Shown: piece by piece, positions 20,168 through 31,301 of the stretch | Layout of the letters: every line of letters starts with the position of its first letter | How positions within the stretch are numbered: the stretch's first letter is position 1 | DNA from: Eucommia ulmoides | Lineage: Eukaryota; Streptophyta; Magnoliopsida; Garryales; Eucommiaceae | DNA: 64,000 nucleotides | Direction: 5' to 3' | Assembly: GCA_016647705.1 (NCBI GenBank) | Contig: CM028335.1 | Location: forward strand, 24,158,905-24,222,904 | The notes under the pieces: generated by a model | Databases searched by the model: none | Told to the model about the DNA's origin: nothing | The model's input: the letters and a program-made list of their open reading frames with translations, nothing else | Made by a program: the position numbers and the translations under genes

Positions 20168-21578
20168 TCAAAATATAAAATAGTAGCTTGGAAAGATCTC
20201 ACGAGGATACCACCGAAATAATGAAACCTGAATCGCAATTAAAACTTAGATCGGTGATCGCAAAATTCTCAGCACTATTCTCAAGAACTTTTCTCAAGAA
20301 TAATCTCATAATAAGCTCTCAGTATATTTTCAGAATAATAACTTTCAGAAATCTTAGGAATTGATTTGTTCTTGATAGATTGATATATCCAAAAGTGAAA
20401 AATGCAGGTTTATTTAAATTGAATTGAAACAAGCCCTCTAATAACTAGTTCCCACAAGATATAACATTTAAATGCTCATATAGATCCCATATATTAATAT
20501 GACTTAATCCTGGTTCAATTCACTTAATTTTAGCTTTTAAAATATTCAATTTAATCCTCCAAATATTTCTCAATCTCAAATAAAATAAGATAGAAAGTAT
20601 TTAATGTACCAATTTGAGAAACACTTAAAATAAGTGTACCATATCTATAAGGATAATTAAATAAGGATGATATATCTATCGTAAGTTCAAATCCCTAAGA
20701 TATCTCAAACAAATCAACTAAAAACGGCTAGTTAACGACTACTTTTAGATTAAATCATTGAAATCCTCCAATCCTGAAACTGTCAGGTCGGTTGACCCAC
20801 CAATGACCCATCGGTCGACCGATCGATTCAGGTTGTAGTCCAAGCCATTTATCAAACATGGTCGGTTGATCGATCCCCCAAGGGTCAATTGACCGATCGA
20901 TTCAGGATGCTCCCCAGGCCATTTTTTGGCATTGGTTAGTCGACCGATCATCGACAGTCGATTGACCGATCGATTCAGAGAGTTCACTTCTCGGTCATTG
21001 GTTGACTGATCTCTCTCAGTCGGTTGACCGATCGATTCAGAGACTACTTCATTTTTCAGCCTACGCCCATTGGATGACCGATCCTACTTGGTCGGTTGAC
21101 CGATCAATGCTAGAACAACTTTACCTTAGTTAATTTCAACTCCAATCTTCGATGTTTTTGACCCTCTAACCAATTTCGTTTCTCGGTTAACTTAATTGAC
21201 ACTATTAATCAATTTTAAATACTAATTTTTCTTAGGTCAATATTTATTCTTCAATTTCACATTGGGGCAAATATGTGAACTAATTAGGATCCTAATAGAA
21301 ACACACATAAATATAAATTCATTTTTCTGTCGTGTGTGATCCTAATCGGGATACATTAAGAGTAAAAATTAGTTTGAGTCGTTTTCACCTAAATTCTTCA
21401 GAATCTTCAATCTCTTAATATCCACTTCTTTGTCTGTCTCTTTTCATCCTTAGCATTCTTAACAATTTCTTCATAATAATATCATTAATGAAACTTTTAC
21501 ACTGAAACACTCAATAAACTCATTAGTTCCACAAAAAATATCAACATTTAATTATCCATCAAAATCTTGGGATCAACA
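19155..21578 (-). mobile_element. 3' LTR of the minus-strand SIRE-like element
   Basis: In minus orientation it starts TGTTGATCCCAAGATTTTGA (21578 downward) and ends near 19155 in a degenerate form of the gggccaaca terminus. The region 20770-21110 is an array of gtcggttgaccgatc-like motifs, with at least six TTGACC/TTGACT cores. Imperfect hairpin repeats lie at 19430-19860. Just outside the start, 21579-21600 reads as an A/G-rich polypurine tract on the minus strand. Confidence 0.88.
20108..20166. repeat. (TAA)n microsatellite
   Basis: About 19 uninterrupted TAA units inside the 3' LTR. Other copies of this LTR lack it, so it is a local expansion and explains part of the greater length of this LTR. 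Confidence 0.95.
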
Positions 21579-21736
21579 ATCTCCCAATTTTTTATTATGA
21601 CAATTAACTTTGATGTTTTCTTCAAAATAAGAATGTAACCACACTCTCCCTAAATCTGAGAACGGGTTTTTTAACTCGTTAAAACACAATCATGAAGAAT
21701 AATTTAAAAACATATAAGATATTCAATAAACCATAT

Positions 21737-23357
21737 TGATAGGTGTGATCTACCTACATATTTCCAAACCGAATAAGTTAGTTTTCGAGCATTTATATAG
21801 TATTTTGTTATGTTTTAATTAGTTTCATTACTTTTCGTATAAATCAGGTGTGTGGGGGCAAAAAGATAGGAAACTGGAGCAAAAACGATGAGATCGAACC
21901 AAAAAAGATCGAAGAACGGTGGAAAAACAAGCTCAGAGGCAAAACTGTGAAACAAGCCCACCGTCGCGGCGTCCAGACCACAGCCGCGGTGGTGAAAATG
22001 CTGAGAAGACACAAATGCTACTGACGGACCACCGCCTAGGCGGTGAACCAGCAGAATGTTTTTCAAATCCACCGCTGTCCTCACCGCTGCGGCGATTAAC
22101 TAACCGACCTATTCCACCGCGGCGGCGCTGAATCCCACAACTGCGGTGGTAACCCTTTGCATAACCTAGATATTTTTATTAGATATTTTGAGATATTTTG
22201 TCTATAAATACCCAATCCTCTCCCATCCTCTTGTTCCCCCTGGCCATTTGGGCACCCTAGGCCATACTTAGGCTTAGGATTTTAAGAGGTAGAGCTCACA
22301 TCCCGAAGTGGAGAAGACGGTGAAGCGATCATTGAGCATTCTTAGCGGTTAATCTTTAAACAAGGCTAAATTCTTCGATTATTTTCCTTATTTCTTTAAC
22401 CTAGGATCATGTGAGCATGTTTAGCTTGATTTCAATGTTTATACGGTTATGACCATGAGTTAAATGTGGATTGTATAGGGATTAACAATAAATTTATAAA
22501 TATGTGTTTGGATGATTTCGGTGTTTCGTTTGTGATTGTTCTTCGTAGTTTGATTGTGTTTATCGTATTGTTTGTTTATTATGCTTAAAATGATAAATAG
22601 AGAATACGGGGTTTGACAAATCCCGGATTCGAATTAGGGTAAACAAACGCCACGATTCTATAATCTGGTCGAGGTTTGGATTATGGACAATCGATGACAT
22701 TGGGGCAAGACTCACGCGACCTAGGGTTGTTAAGACGTTGAGGGGGACTTATTCGTTGACATGAAATTGAATTATATCCCTCGTCTTACACTCAGGAGAG
22801 GTGGTGAAGGAGTTTTAGAACAGAGATTGTCGATAGGGTAAACACAACGCAAGATCCAATCACCCGGTCGGGAGTTAGATTGTGTGCAATCAATGACGCT
22901 GGGCAAGACTCATGTGACCTAGGGTCGTTAAGACATTGAGGGGGACTTATTCATTGACTCGAAGTCATGTATTCCCTCGTCTTACACTTGGGAGAGGTGG
23001 CGATAGAGTTTACGTACCAAGATTGTCAAATAGGTCGAACACCGTAAACGTGAGTAAATCGAGATCGAACACGTATTTGTAAACACGTTAATCCCTAGAC
23101 GATTTTTTTTCCGCTAAAACATATTAGTATATTAGTGTAGTTAATTTAGGTTATATTAGTGTTAGTTTAATTTATTAATTACATTTGTTTTTAGCCTAGA
23201 TAAGGTTAGGTCATGACAAACGCGATACTCGATAGTAACGACACCAATCCCTGTGAATATGATAACCCGATCTTTCACGATCACACTATACTAAAACTTT
23301 GACCTCGTACACTTGCGAGTAGTTATATACACTAGAATGCGAATCCTATGCCGTACA
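21737..23357 (+). repeat. 5' LTR (1621 bp) of the coding-less Athila-type element
   Basis: The U3 region holds GC-rich palindromes between about 21958 and 22150, including the perfect 16-mer caccgcctaggcggtg (22030-22045). A TATA box, tataaata, lies at 22203-22210, about 465 bp from the start. Two diverged copies of a block of roughly 190 bp (gggtaaacaaacgcc / gggtaaacacaacgc ... gagggggacttattc) lie in the second half. It ends cctatgccgtaca. Confidence 0.93.
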
Positions 23358-23363
23358 AGTTTT

Positions 23364-23380
23364 TGGTGCCGTTGCCGGGA
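23364..23380 (+). other. Primer-binding site complementary to tRNA-Asp
   Basis: tggtgccgttgccggga starts seven bases after the LTR end. It matches the complement of the 3' end of plant tRNA-Asp (TGGCGCCGTTGCCGGGGA) with one C-to-T change and a single missing G. Athila-group gypsy elements use this primer. Confidence 0.85.
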
Positions 23381-25288
23381 ATTGGTTTGTCGAATACAAT
23401 TTTCGGCGATCGCCACCAAGTTTTTGGTAGCGATTTTCGGAGATTGTGTTTTGTTATTTATTGTCGATATTGTGAGTAAATGACCTGACTTTACTTTAGG
23501 CATTTCTTTTGTATATAATTTTGTTTGTAGTTTTGTTTTTATTTCTTATGCAAGATAACTGGAGATGTTAGATTAACAGGTATTGATGCATCCCTTTCGA
23601 TGGGATTCCCATCCATTTTATGGTGCGAGGCCACGCAAGGTGAGGAATTTCATTGAAAGATTGAGCCAAACAAAGCAAAACCTCGCCAAGCTTGAGGGCG
23701 TTCTGAATGTCGGCCCCAGGACATTAAATCACGCACTTTTTGGGAGGCAAACCAAGGTCAAATAAGTTAAATCCATCTCCGTCGAATTTAAACGGAGGCA
23801 AGATCCTCTCGCCTCCCAGGTACATGTTCTAAACCCCCTTCGTCAGCATGCTTTAAATTTCATATGTTGAGAATGATGATTGGGTTCGCTGAGGCCACTG
23901 TTCATTTTGAGTTTGGCGGTGATGTGTAGTATATTATGTTAAATATGTTATTGTTTTCTTGTGTGCATGTTTGTTTAGGATAAAATGTGTTTATTTTTAT
24001 GTTGTTGTTGTTTTCATGTTGAGTTTTGCATTCATCTAGGCCATTACCTAATGATGATAATTACCCCTGGTTGTTTTTGAAGTCAACGGTAATACCCATG
24101 CATGTGTGTTCTGTGTGCTTGACTATGCTTTTGGTAAAAATTATTGTAGATCCTAATTTGCACGGGCACATAGACTCAATGTATTTCTATTCAATTGATT
24201 TGAGGACGATTATCGATTAGCCAAACTCATGACACATTAAGGATTCTAGAACCTGATTGAGGGGAAGCTTGAGGCGAAATCCTAGGCGAGGTAGTTTAGG
24301 AGACGTGATTTAGGCATTCTTTTTGTCGCTTGAGCCTTTTTAAGCCTACCTGTTATTTGTTTATCCCTCGTTACCTTGTCTAAGCCTAAATTCCAATTCA
24401 ATTCTGAACACATAAACAAATACCCTAGTTAGTTGATTTGTTTTCCAAACCTTAATCGCTGAATTTAAAGACACATTTGAGTGAATCAAGTTAGCAATTG
24501 CAAATGCTACTTGATGTGAGCGGTTGGGTTTAGGGTGAACTTCAGATTGGTTCCGTATTCGAGTACTCACTTTTTTTTCTTTTTCATTTTAACCACACCT
24601 ATGAAATCATACTAATCGAATAAGTTTGGGGGTGTGGTAAGTTAAAAAAAAAAATAAAATCTATGTAAATATAGTTTATTTTCTGTTTCTTTTTGATAAG
24701 TGAGTACTACGTTCTTAATTGCATGTTCGAGATTGTTTCCAATCTAAGTATGGGGGTTCGAGAGTGAATGTGCCAAGCGTTGAGTCTTGGGTAACGATAA
24801 GTTAACAACATTAACCCGGTTTCTTTTCCAAATTACCCTTGGCCAAATATACCAAAACCGAACCAAGTCCTTGTGATATCTTTGAACTACTAAACCTACA
24901 TTAGTGGGAGTGGACCCCAATCCGGCCTATGAAAATCCTAGTTCTTTACGGTTTAAGTCATGAGTTTCGTTGGGGAATAATCCAATCCAGTCTTTGTATT
25001 GTTATATTATTGAGTCTCGCACAAACACGTTTACAAGATCTAGAATAGAGTTCACCATTATTGCATGTCGAAATTCTAGAACCACATGATTTGTTTAACT
25101 GCCTGAACTCGATATGACTTGCAGTTGTTGAGGGACAAAAAACAAATAGGCCGTTAAAAGAATGTAAAACTCACATGTCATTATGTTTAGATTGTTTTAG
25201 GTTGTTCGTTATTTAATTTAGTTTTTTTTTTCATTTTCGTGTGTGTGTTTGGCTCAAGGACTAGCCAAATTCCAAGTTTGGGGGTATT
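23381..25288 (+). other. Interior of the coding-less element, including polypurine tracts
   Basis: No gag or pol similarity is seen. A 60-codon open frame (23583-23765, MMHPFRWDSHPFYGARPRKV...) sits where the distal element at 41192-49457 has its spacer ORF, but the two are not obviously homologous. From about 23820 on, the sequence is collinear with the 3' non-coding part of that element (46450-48080): taggtacatgttc, attgggttcgctg, the gatgataattacc block and gagacgtgatttaggc. The terminal polypurine tract is aagtttgggggtatt just before 25289. A second copy of the motif, aagtttgggggtgtg, lies at 24622-24636. Confidence 0.7.
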
Positions 25289-26901
25289 TGATAGGTGTGA
25301 TCTACCTATATATTTTCAAACCGAATTAAGTTAGTTTTTGAGTGTTTATATAGTATTTTATTACGTTTTAATTAGTTTTATTTCTTTTTGTATCGATCAG
25401 GTGTGTGGGGAAAAAAGATAGGAAACTGGAGCGAAAACGATGAGATCGAACTAAAAACGGTCGAAGAGCGGTGGAAAAACAAGCTCGGAGGCAAAACTGT
25501 AAAACAAGCCCACTGCCGCGGCGTCCAAACCACTACCGCGGCGGTGAAAATGCTGAGAAGACACAAATACTACTGACGGACCACTACCTAGGCAGTGAAC
25601 CAGCGGAATATTTTCCAAATCCACCGCTATCTTCTCCGCCGCGGTGATCAACTAACCGACCTACTCCACTGACGTGGCGCTGAATCCCACGGCTGCGGCG
25701 GTGACCCTAGGCCATTATTAGATATTTTGAGATATTTTATCTATAAATACCCACTCCTCTCCCCTCCTCTTGTTCCCCCCGGCCATTTGGGCACCCTAGG
25801 CCATACTTAGGCTTGGGTTTAGGAGTTTTAGAGGTGGAGCTCACTTCCCAAAGTGGAGAAGACGACAAAGTGGTTGTTGAGTGTTCTTAGTGGCTAATCT
25901 TTGGACGAGGCTAAGTTCTTCGATTCTTTTCCTTATTTCTTTAACTTAGGATCATGTGAGTATGTTTAGCTCGATTTCAATGTTTATACAGTTATGATCA
26001 CGAGTTAAATGTGGATTGTATAGGGATTAACAATAAATTTATAAATATTTGTTTGGATGATTTCGGTGTTTCGTTTGTGACTGTTCTTCGTAGTTTGATT
26101 GTGTTTATCGTATTATTTTTTTTATTATGCTTAGAATGATAAATAGAGAATACGGGGTTTGACAAATCCCAGATTCAGATTAGGGTAAATAAATGCCACG
26201 ATTTTATAACCCAGTCGGGGTTTGGATTGTGGACAATTGATAACGTTGGGGCAAGACTCACGCGACCTAGGGTCGTTAAGACGTTGAGGGGGACTTCTTC
26301 GTTGACACGAAGTTGCGTTATATCCCTTGTCTTACACTTGGGAGATGTGGTGAATGAGTTTTAGAATGCAAATTGTCGATAGGGTAAATACAATGCACGA
26401 TCTAATGACCCCGTTGGGAGTTGGATTTTGTGCAATCAATGACGTTGGGCGAGACTCATGTGACCTAGAGTCGTTAAGACGTTGAGGGGGACTTATTCAT
26501 TGACTCGAAGTCATGTATTCCCCCATCTTACACTCGGGAGAGGTGGCGGTGGAGTTTATGTATTGAGATTGTCAAATAGGTCGAACACTGTAATCGTGAG
26601 TAAATCGAGATCGAACACGTATTTGTAAATACGTTAATCCCTAGGAGGTTCTTTCTACTAAAACATATTAGTGTATTAGTATAGTTAATTTAGGTTATAT
26701 TAGTATTAGTTTAATTAATTAATTACATTTGTTTTTAGCCTAGATAAAGTTAGGTCATGACAAACGCGATACTCAATAGTAACGATACCAATCCCTGTGG
26801 ATACGATAACTCGATCTTTCACGATCACACTATACTAAAACTTTGACCTCGTGCACTTGCGAGTAGTCATATGCACCAGGATGTGAATCCTATGCCGTAC
26901 A
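25289..26901 (+). repeat. 3' LTR (1613 bp) of the coding-less Athila-type element
   Basis: Aligns end to end with the 5' LTR with scattered substitutions and small indels. TATA box tataaata is at 25742-25749. Palindromes at 25505-25705 correspond to those of the 5' LTR, but several have drifted; for example the perfect 16-mer has become cactacctaggcagtg. Confidence 0.93.
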
Positions 26902-26906
26902 CATAT

Positions 26907-27592
26907 CATAAAAAGCATAATCAACATTGTTCTCCCCTATATTAATGCAATGCTTAGGCGAACAAATCCTAAACATTAACTAACTCATTTTAAGCACAAC
27001 TATGGTTTCCCCTTTTATATCTTCCCCTTAAATCAAATTCAATTAATTAGATATTCAATAAAACATCAACATATTCTCCCCCTTTATCATCTCAAAAAGC
27101 GGAAAAGGGGAACCACATATCACCTCTATTCTAGGCAAACATTATGATGCCTAGCCATACCCAAACCGTGAATGATTCTCACAAACTGATTTTTCGCTAA
27201 AGGTTTGGTAAAAATATCAACAAGCTGGTTGGAGGTATCAATATAATCAATAATAACGTTTATTTTCTGAATATGATCACGAATAAAATGATGTCTAATC
27301 TCTATGTGCTTAGTTCATGAGTATTGTGTAAGATTCGTACTTAGACAAATAACACTTTTATTATTACAATAGATCGGGACTTCTTCCATACATATTCCAA
27401 AATAATTCAACTATTGCTTAATATATAAAATTTGAGTGCAATAGTTACCAGCTGTATATACTCAGTTTCAGTAGTGGATAAGGCTATCGAATTTTGTTTC
27501 TTGCTTGACCAAGAAACCAAGGCATGTCTTAGTAAATGACATGACCCACTTGTGCTATTTCGCTTGACTTTGTAACCAACAAAATCTACGTC
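26907..27592 (-). pseudogene. C-terminal RNase H end and 3' non-coding region of the minus-strand copia pol
   Basis: On the minus strand the segment reads the end of a copia polyprotein: an IEIRHHFIRDHIQK-like stretch, then DILVDIFTKPLAK. After it come the non-coding landmarks seen also at 58800-59000 (cactttttgagatgataaa, aggggagaa). Stops and small indels are present. The upstream part of RNase H continues beyond the solo LTR at 27593-29004. Confidence 0.75.
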
Positions 27593-29004
27593 TGATAGGT
27601 TGATTTTATCTATCTATTTTCAAGACGATTTTGAAACTTTTTGAGTGTTATTATAATATTTTACTAGGATTTTATTTGTTTTTGTATAAATCAGGTGTTT
27701 GGGACGAAAAGGGATGAAAACGGTTAAAAATCGAGCAAATCGATGGGACATCAATGGAAAAATGGTTGAACAGATTAAAGAAAGGAAATACAGCCTCCAC
27801 CGCTGTAGTGATTAAAAGAATAAAGACTTTCTGCTTAACCATCGCTGCAACGGTGAACTTTATCGCTGCAGCAATGGTCTCCATCGCTGCAACTGTGCTT
27901 CCCACCATTGCAGTAGTCAACTGGAAGAAACCTACTGACTTCCTACCACTGCAATGATACTTCCCATCGCTGCAACAGTCCGACACCAGGTGGCTTAGAT
28001 ATTTTGGGATATTTTCTTAGATATTTTGGATCCCTTAATATCCCTTTCTTCCTAAACACAATAGGCATATTTTTGGGAGTGTCTTGGGAGCTCCAAGACC
28101 ATACCAACCAATAGGATCATCCATTTGAAGAGGAGAAAACAAGATTCGAGCAGACTTAACGCACATGGAATCACCCATTCTTCAGATTTGGCGATTCTCC
28201 TTTGTTTCTCTCTTTTATTTTTAGCTTTGGTTGGTAGTTTTGATCATATTTGGCTTATTTGTTGTTGAATATTTGGTTATGGCCATGTATAGCTAAACAT
28301 ATATTGTCTAGGGTTTGATGTACTTCATGAAAACATGGTTTGAATAAATCGACGTCTTATTAATGCTTGTTTATCTTTTTCCGATTGTGTTTACTGTTTT
28401 ATTACTTCCATTATATGCTTGTTATAATATATTGGTTAGTTTGAGAATATGGGGTTTGACACTCGGTAGAGGTAACCCCGGATTCGGATTAGGATTTAAA
28501 CACAACGCGACGATCTAATGACTCGAGAGAGTATTAGAAAATGTATAATCTGTGAGGTTGGGGCAAGACTCATGTGATCAATGTTGTTTAGATGCTAGAT
28601 GGGGACATCGGCGTTGACTCGAAGTCACATATTCATTCACTTTACACTCGGGAGAGGTAGTGAGTGAGTTTTAGATACCTAGATTGTTAGATAGATTTGA
28701 ATACCGTTAATGTAAACTAGACTAAAACGAACACGTTTAAATGAACGAAGTTAACCCCTAGATAATATATTATCATAAACGTTATATTAGTATTATAGTT
28801 TAATTAGTTAATTAGTTTAGTTTTATTATTTCTATAAAAAACTAAAAATTGGATCGCTTAGATAAAATTAGGTTATGATAATCGCGGTACTTAACGACAA
28901 TTTAATCCAATCCCTGTGGATACGACAACCCTACTCATTGCTATTCCATTAAAATTTGACCCGTACACTTGCGGTAAAAATAGCAACGTAATATTCTGCT
29001 ACTA
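27593..29004 (+). mobile_element. Athila-type solo LTR inserted in the copia RNase H region
   Basis: About 1412 bp, starting TGATAGGTTGATTTTATC and ending near gctacta, where CA is expected. The left flank acgtc (27588-27592) and right flank gcgct (29005-29009) look like a decayed duplication differing by three transitions; removing the insert restores the acgtcggagtaac host sequence. The LTR has the usual gggagaggtagtgag and aagactcatgtga blocks, and palindromic modules centred on catcgctgcaacggtg-like sequence at 27797-27985. It belongs to a different subfamily from 21737-26901. Confidence 0.82.
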
Positions 29005-29009
29005 GCGCT

Positions 29010-29560
29010 GGAGTAACTTATTAACTTAAAATCACTCCCCCTAGGATACCATAATCCTAGGTCAGTCATCTTCTTTAAATATTGAAAGATTTGCTTAACC
29101 GCAGTTAAGTGCGATTCTTTAGGACAAGATTGAAATCCATCACATAAACAAACGCTCTACATAATATCAGGTCTACTAGCAGTTAAATACAACAGATTAC
29201 CAATCATACCTCGATACAATTTTTTATTTATGTTTTTGCCTGTATCTTCTTTGTCTATCTTTAAAGATGTTGCCATGAGAGTTTTGTACTCTTTAGCACC
29301 ATCCATGCCGTATATTTTTAGAAACTCCTTGGTGTATTTAGCTTGGTTTATGAAGATCCCCTTATTTGGTTTGCTTGATTTTCAATCCAAGAAAGAAATT
29401 CAATTGTCCCATCATGCTCATTTCAAATTTAGCTTGTCTTATCTTGGCAAACTCTTGGCAAAGATCCTCATTAGTAGATCCAAAGATAATATCATCAATA
29501 TAAACTTGTACTAATAGGATATCTGAATCAGTTTGCTTAATAAATAGCGTTATATCACTA
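29010..29560 (-). pseudogene. Copia reverse transcriptase C-terminus and RNase H start (minus strand)
   Basis: On the minus strand the catalytic motif YIDDIIFGST of copia reverse transcriptase is intact (Tyr-Ile-Asp-Asp codons at 29491-29502). It is followed toward lower coordinates by the connection to RNase H. Reading frames are interrupted. The collinear region in the other SIRE-like element is 57930-58440. Confidence 0.8.
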
Positions 29561-30240
29561 AGAACCCATTTAAAAATTATTTTCGATCAAATATCGGCTA
29601 AGTCTCTTATACCAAGCTCTAGGAGCTTGTTTGAGCCCATACAAAAGCTTACGAAGTTTAAACACGTGATCGGGAAATTTATCACTTTCAAATCTTGGGG
29701 GTTGTTCCACATAAACTTCTTTTTCTAGAAATCCATTTAAAAATGCACTCTTAACATCCATTTGATATAGCTTAAAATTATGTGGGCATACAAAAGCGAG
29801 TAGCATTCTAATAGCTTCTAATCTAGCCACATGAGCATAAGTTTTATCATAATCAATTCCTTCCTCTTGATTATAGCCCTGTACAACTAATCTTGCTTTG
29901 TTTTAATTACCACACTAGATTCGTCATTTTTATTTCGAAAAACCCATTTAGTACCATTAATTGGGTGAAAATACGGCCTAAGAACTACAGACCACACTTT
30001 GTTTTGTTCAAATTGAACTAACTCATCTTACATCGCGGAGATCCAAAATTCATCAGTTAATGCCTCATTCACATTCGTAGGCTCAATTTGAGATAAAAAA
30101 GAAAGATTAATAATATCTCTAAGCGATGAACGAGTACTTACACTTCTTTCAAAATTACCGATGATTTATTTTACCGAGTGTTCAGGTACTTTCTTTATAT
30201 CTTGTGGTAACGTCGAATCCTCTCCCTTAGACTCTTCTTT
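29561..30240 (-). pseudogene. Copia reverse transcriptase, fingers and palm (minus strand)
   Basis: Best preserved at 29570-29830, which reads MARLEAIRMLLAF, YQMDVKSAFLNGFLEKEVYV and LLYGLKQAPRAWYKRLSRYL on the minus strand. These are the hallmark blocks of copia-type RT, including the first catalytic Asp in QMDVKSAFLNG. Upstream (29880-30100) come a degraded AKNEVWSLV-like start and the KTRLVAQGYNQEEGIDY region with stops. Confidence 0.85.
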
Positions 30241-31301
30241 TTGAGGTTCCTTTGTTACATTATCACCTAGTTTTGGTTATTTAAAATACCTGTATCATTA
30301 TTATCCAAAATCGTTCTTGACAAAAATGGACCAGCTTCTTCAAAAACAACATGCATAGACTCCTCAATTACTAACGTATGTTTATTATAAACTCTATAAG
30401 CCTTACTGTTAGTAGCATATCTAAGGAAAATCCCATAATTAGATTTAACATGAAATTTACCTAAATTATCCTTATCATTCAAAATAAAACATTTACAATC
30501 AAATACTTTGAAGTAGGATATGTTAGGAGTCTTACCTTTCCAGATTTCGTAAGGGGTTTTATTAAACCCTCTTCAAATTGATACCCAATTTACCACGTGG
30601 CAAGCGGTACTTACTACTTCGGTCTAAAAGTAGGTTGGTAAACCATTTTCACTAAGCATCATTCTGGCCATCTCTTGAAGTATCATGTTCTTTTTTTCCA
30701 CAACACCGTTTTGTTGTGGTGATCTTGGTACAGAGAAGTTGTGAGCATAACCATGCTCATCACAGTAACTGATTACATCATCATTTTTAAACTCTCTATC
30801 TCTGTCAGTACGAATATTAATAATAGAGCACTGCTTCTCATTTTGAACTCGATTTATAAAATTTGGAAAATACAGAAGCAACTTCACTCTTCTTAGCAAT
30901 GAAGAACACCCAAGTAAATCTAGAGTACTCATTAACTATTACAAATGCATAAAATTTACCTCCAAGACTAGCAATATAATTAGGACCAAATAAATCAAGA
31001 TGCAACATTTCAAGGCATCTAGACGTGGACATGTGCATGTTTTTCTTAAATAATGATCTAGACTATTTGCCTAACTGATATGCATCACATACTTTATCTT
31101 TCATAAATTTCAAATTAGGTAGGCCACGTACGAGACTCTTCTTAGATAAGTTAGAAATCAATTCCATACTAGCATGCCCAATTCTCCTATGCCATAACCA
31201 ACTTTTTTAAGATAAAGCAATCAAACAAGATAAATTTTGAGAAGTGAAATAATCAAATGAATATGCTTAAACATTCTCAAAATGTGATGCAACCAATAAG
31301 A
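30241..31301 (-). pseudogene. Copia integrase core and C-terminal linker (minus strand)
   Basis: From higher to lower coordinates the minus strand reads a zinc-finger/GAG-pre-integrase tail (HRRIGHASMELI, KVCDAYQLGK near 31070-31200). Next come LHLDLFGP with the first core Asp, FAFVIVNEYSRFTWVFF, then RDREFKNDD and SPQQNGVVEKKN with the remaining acidic residues of the D,D,E triad (30650-30800). A linker (30267-30482) reads LRYATNSKAYRVYNKHTLVI, the copia integrase C-terminal GYS..KAYRVFN block. Frameshifts separate the pieces. The solo LTR at 31302 cuts off the upstream part. Confidence 0.85.

Larger units (their letters stand above)
21737..26901 (+). mobile_element. Complete coding-less Athila-type LTR retrotransposon (TSD catat)
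   Basis: A 5165-bp element with two long LTRs (21737-23357 and 25289-26901), both TGATAGGTGTGATCTACCTA...GCCGTACA. It is flanked by a perfect 5-bp duplication, catat, at 21732-21736 and 26902-26906. A tRNA-Asp-type primer site follows the 5' LTR and a G-rich polypurine tract precedes the 3' LTR. The 1931-bp interior has no gag or pol, so it is a non-autonomous (LARD-like) derivative that must have been mobilised by a relative. It sits in the 3' non-coding region of the minus-strand SIRE-like element. Confidence 0.95.

Noticed and set aside
21955..22150. CRISPR-like array of short palindromic repeats
   Set aside because: The repeats are dyads with variable centres and irregular spacing inside a plant LTR, with no spacers or cas genes; this is a eukaryotic genome.
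23364..23380. tRNA gene fragment
   Set aside because: Only the 3'-end complement of tRNA-Asp is present, at the exact position of a primer-binding site; no cloverleaf or A/B boxes.
29230..29514. 94-codon plus-strand open frame
   Set aside because: It is antisense to the copia reverse transcriptase/RNase H region, whose YIDD motif is readable on the minus strand.
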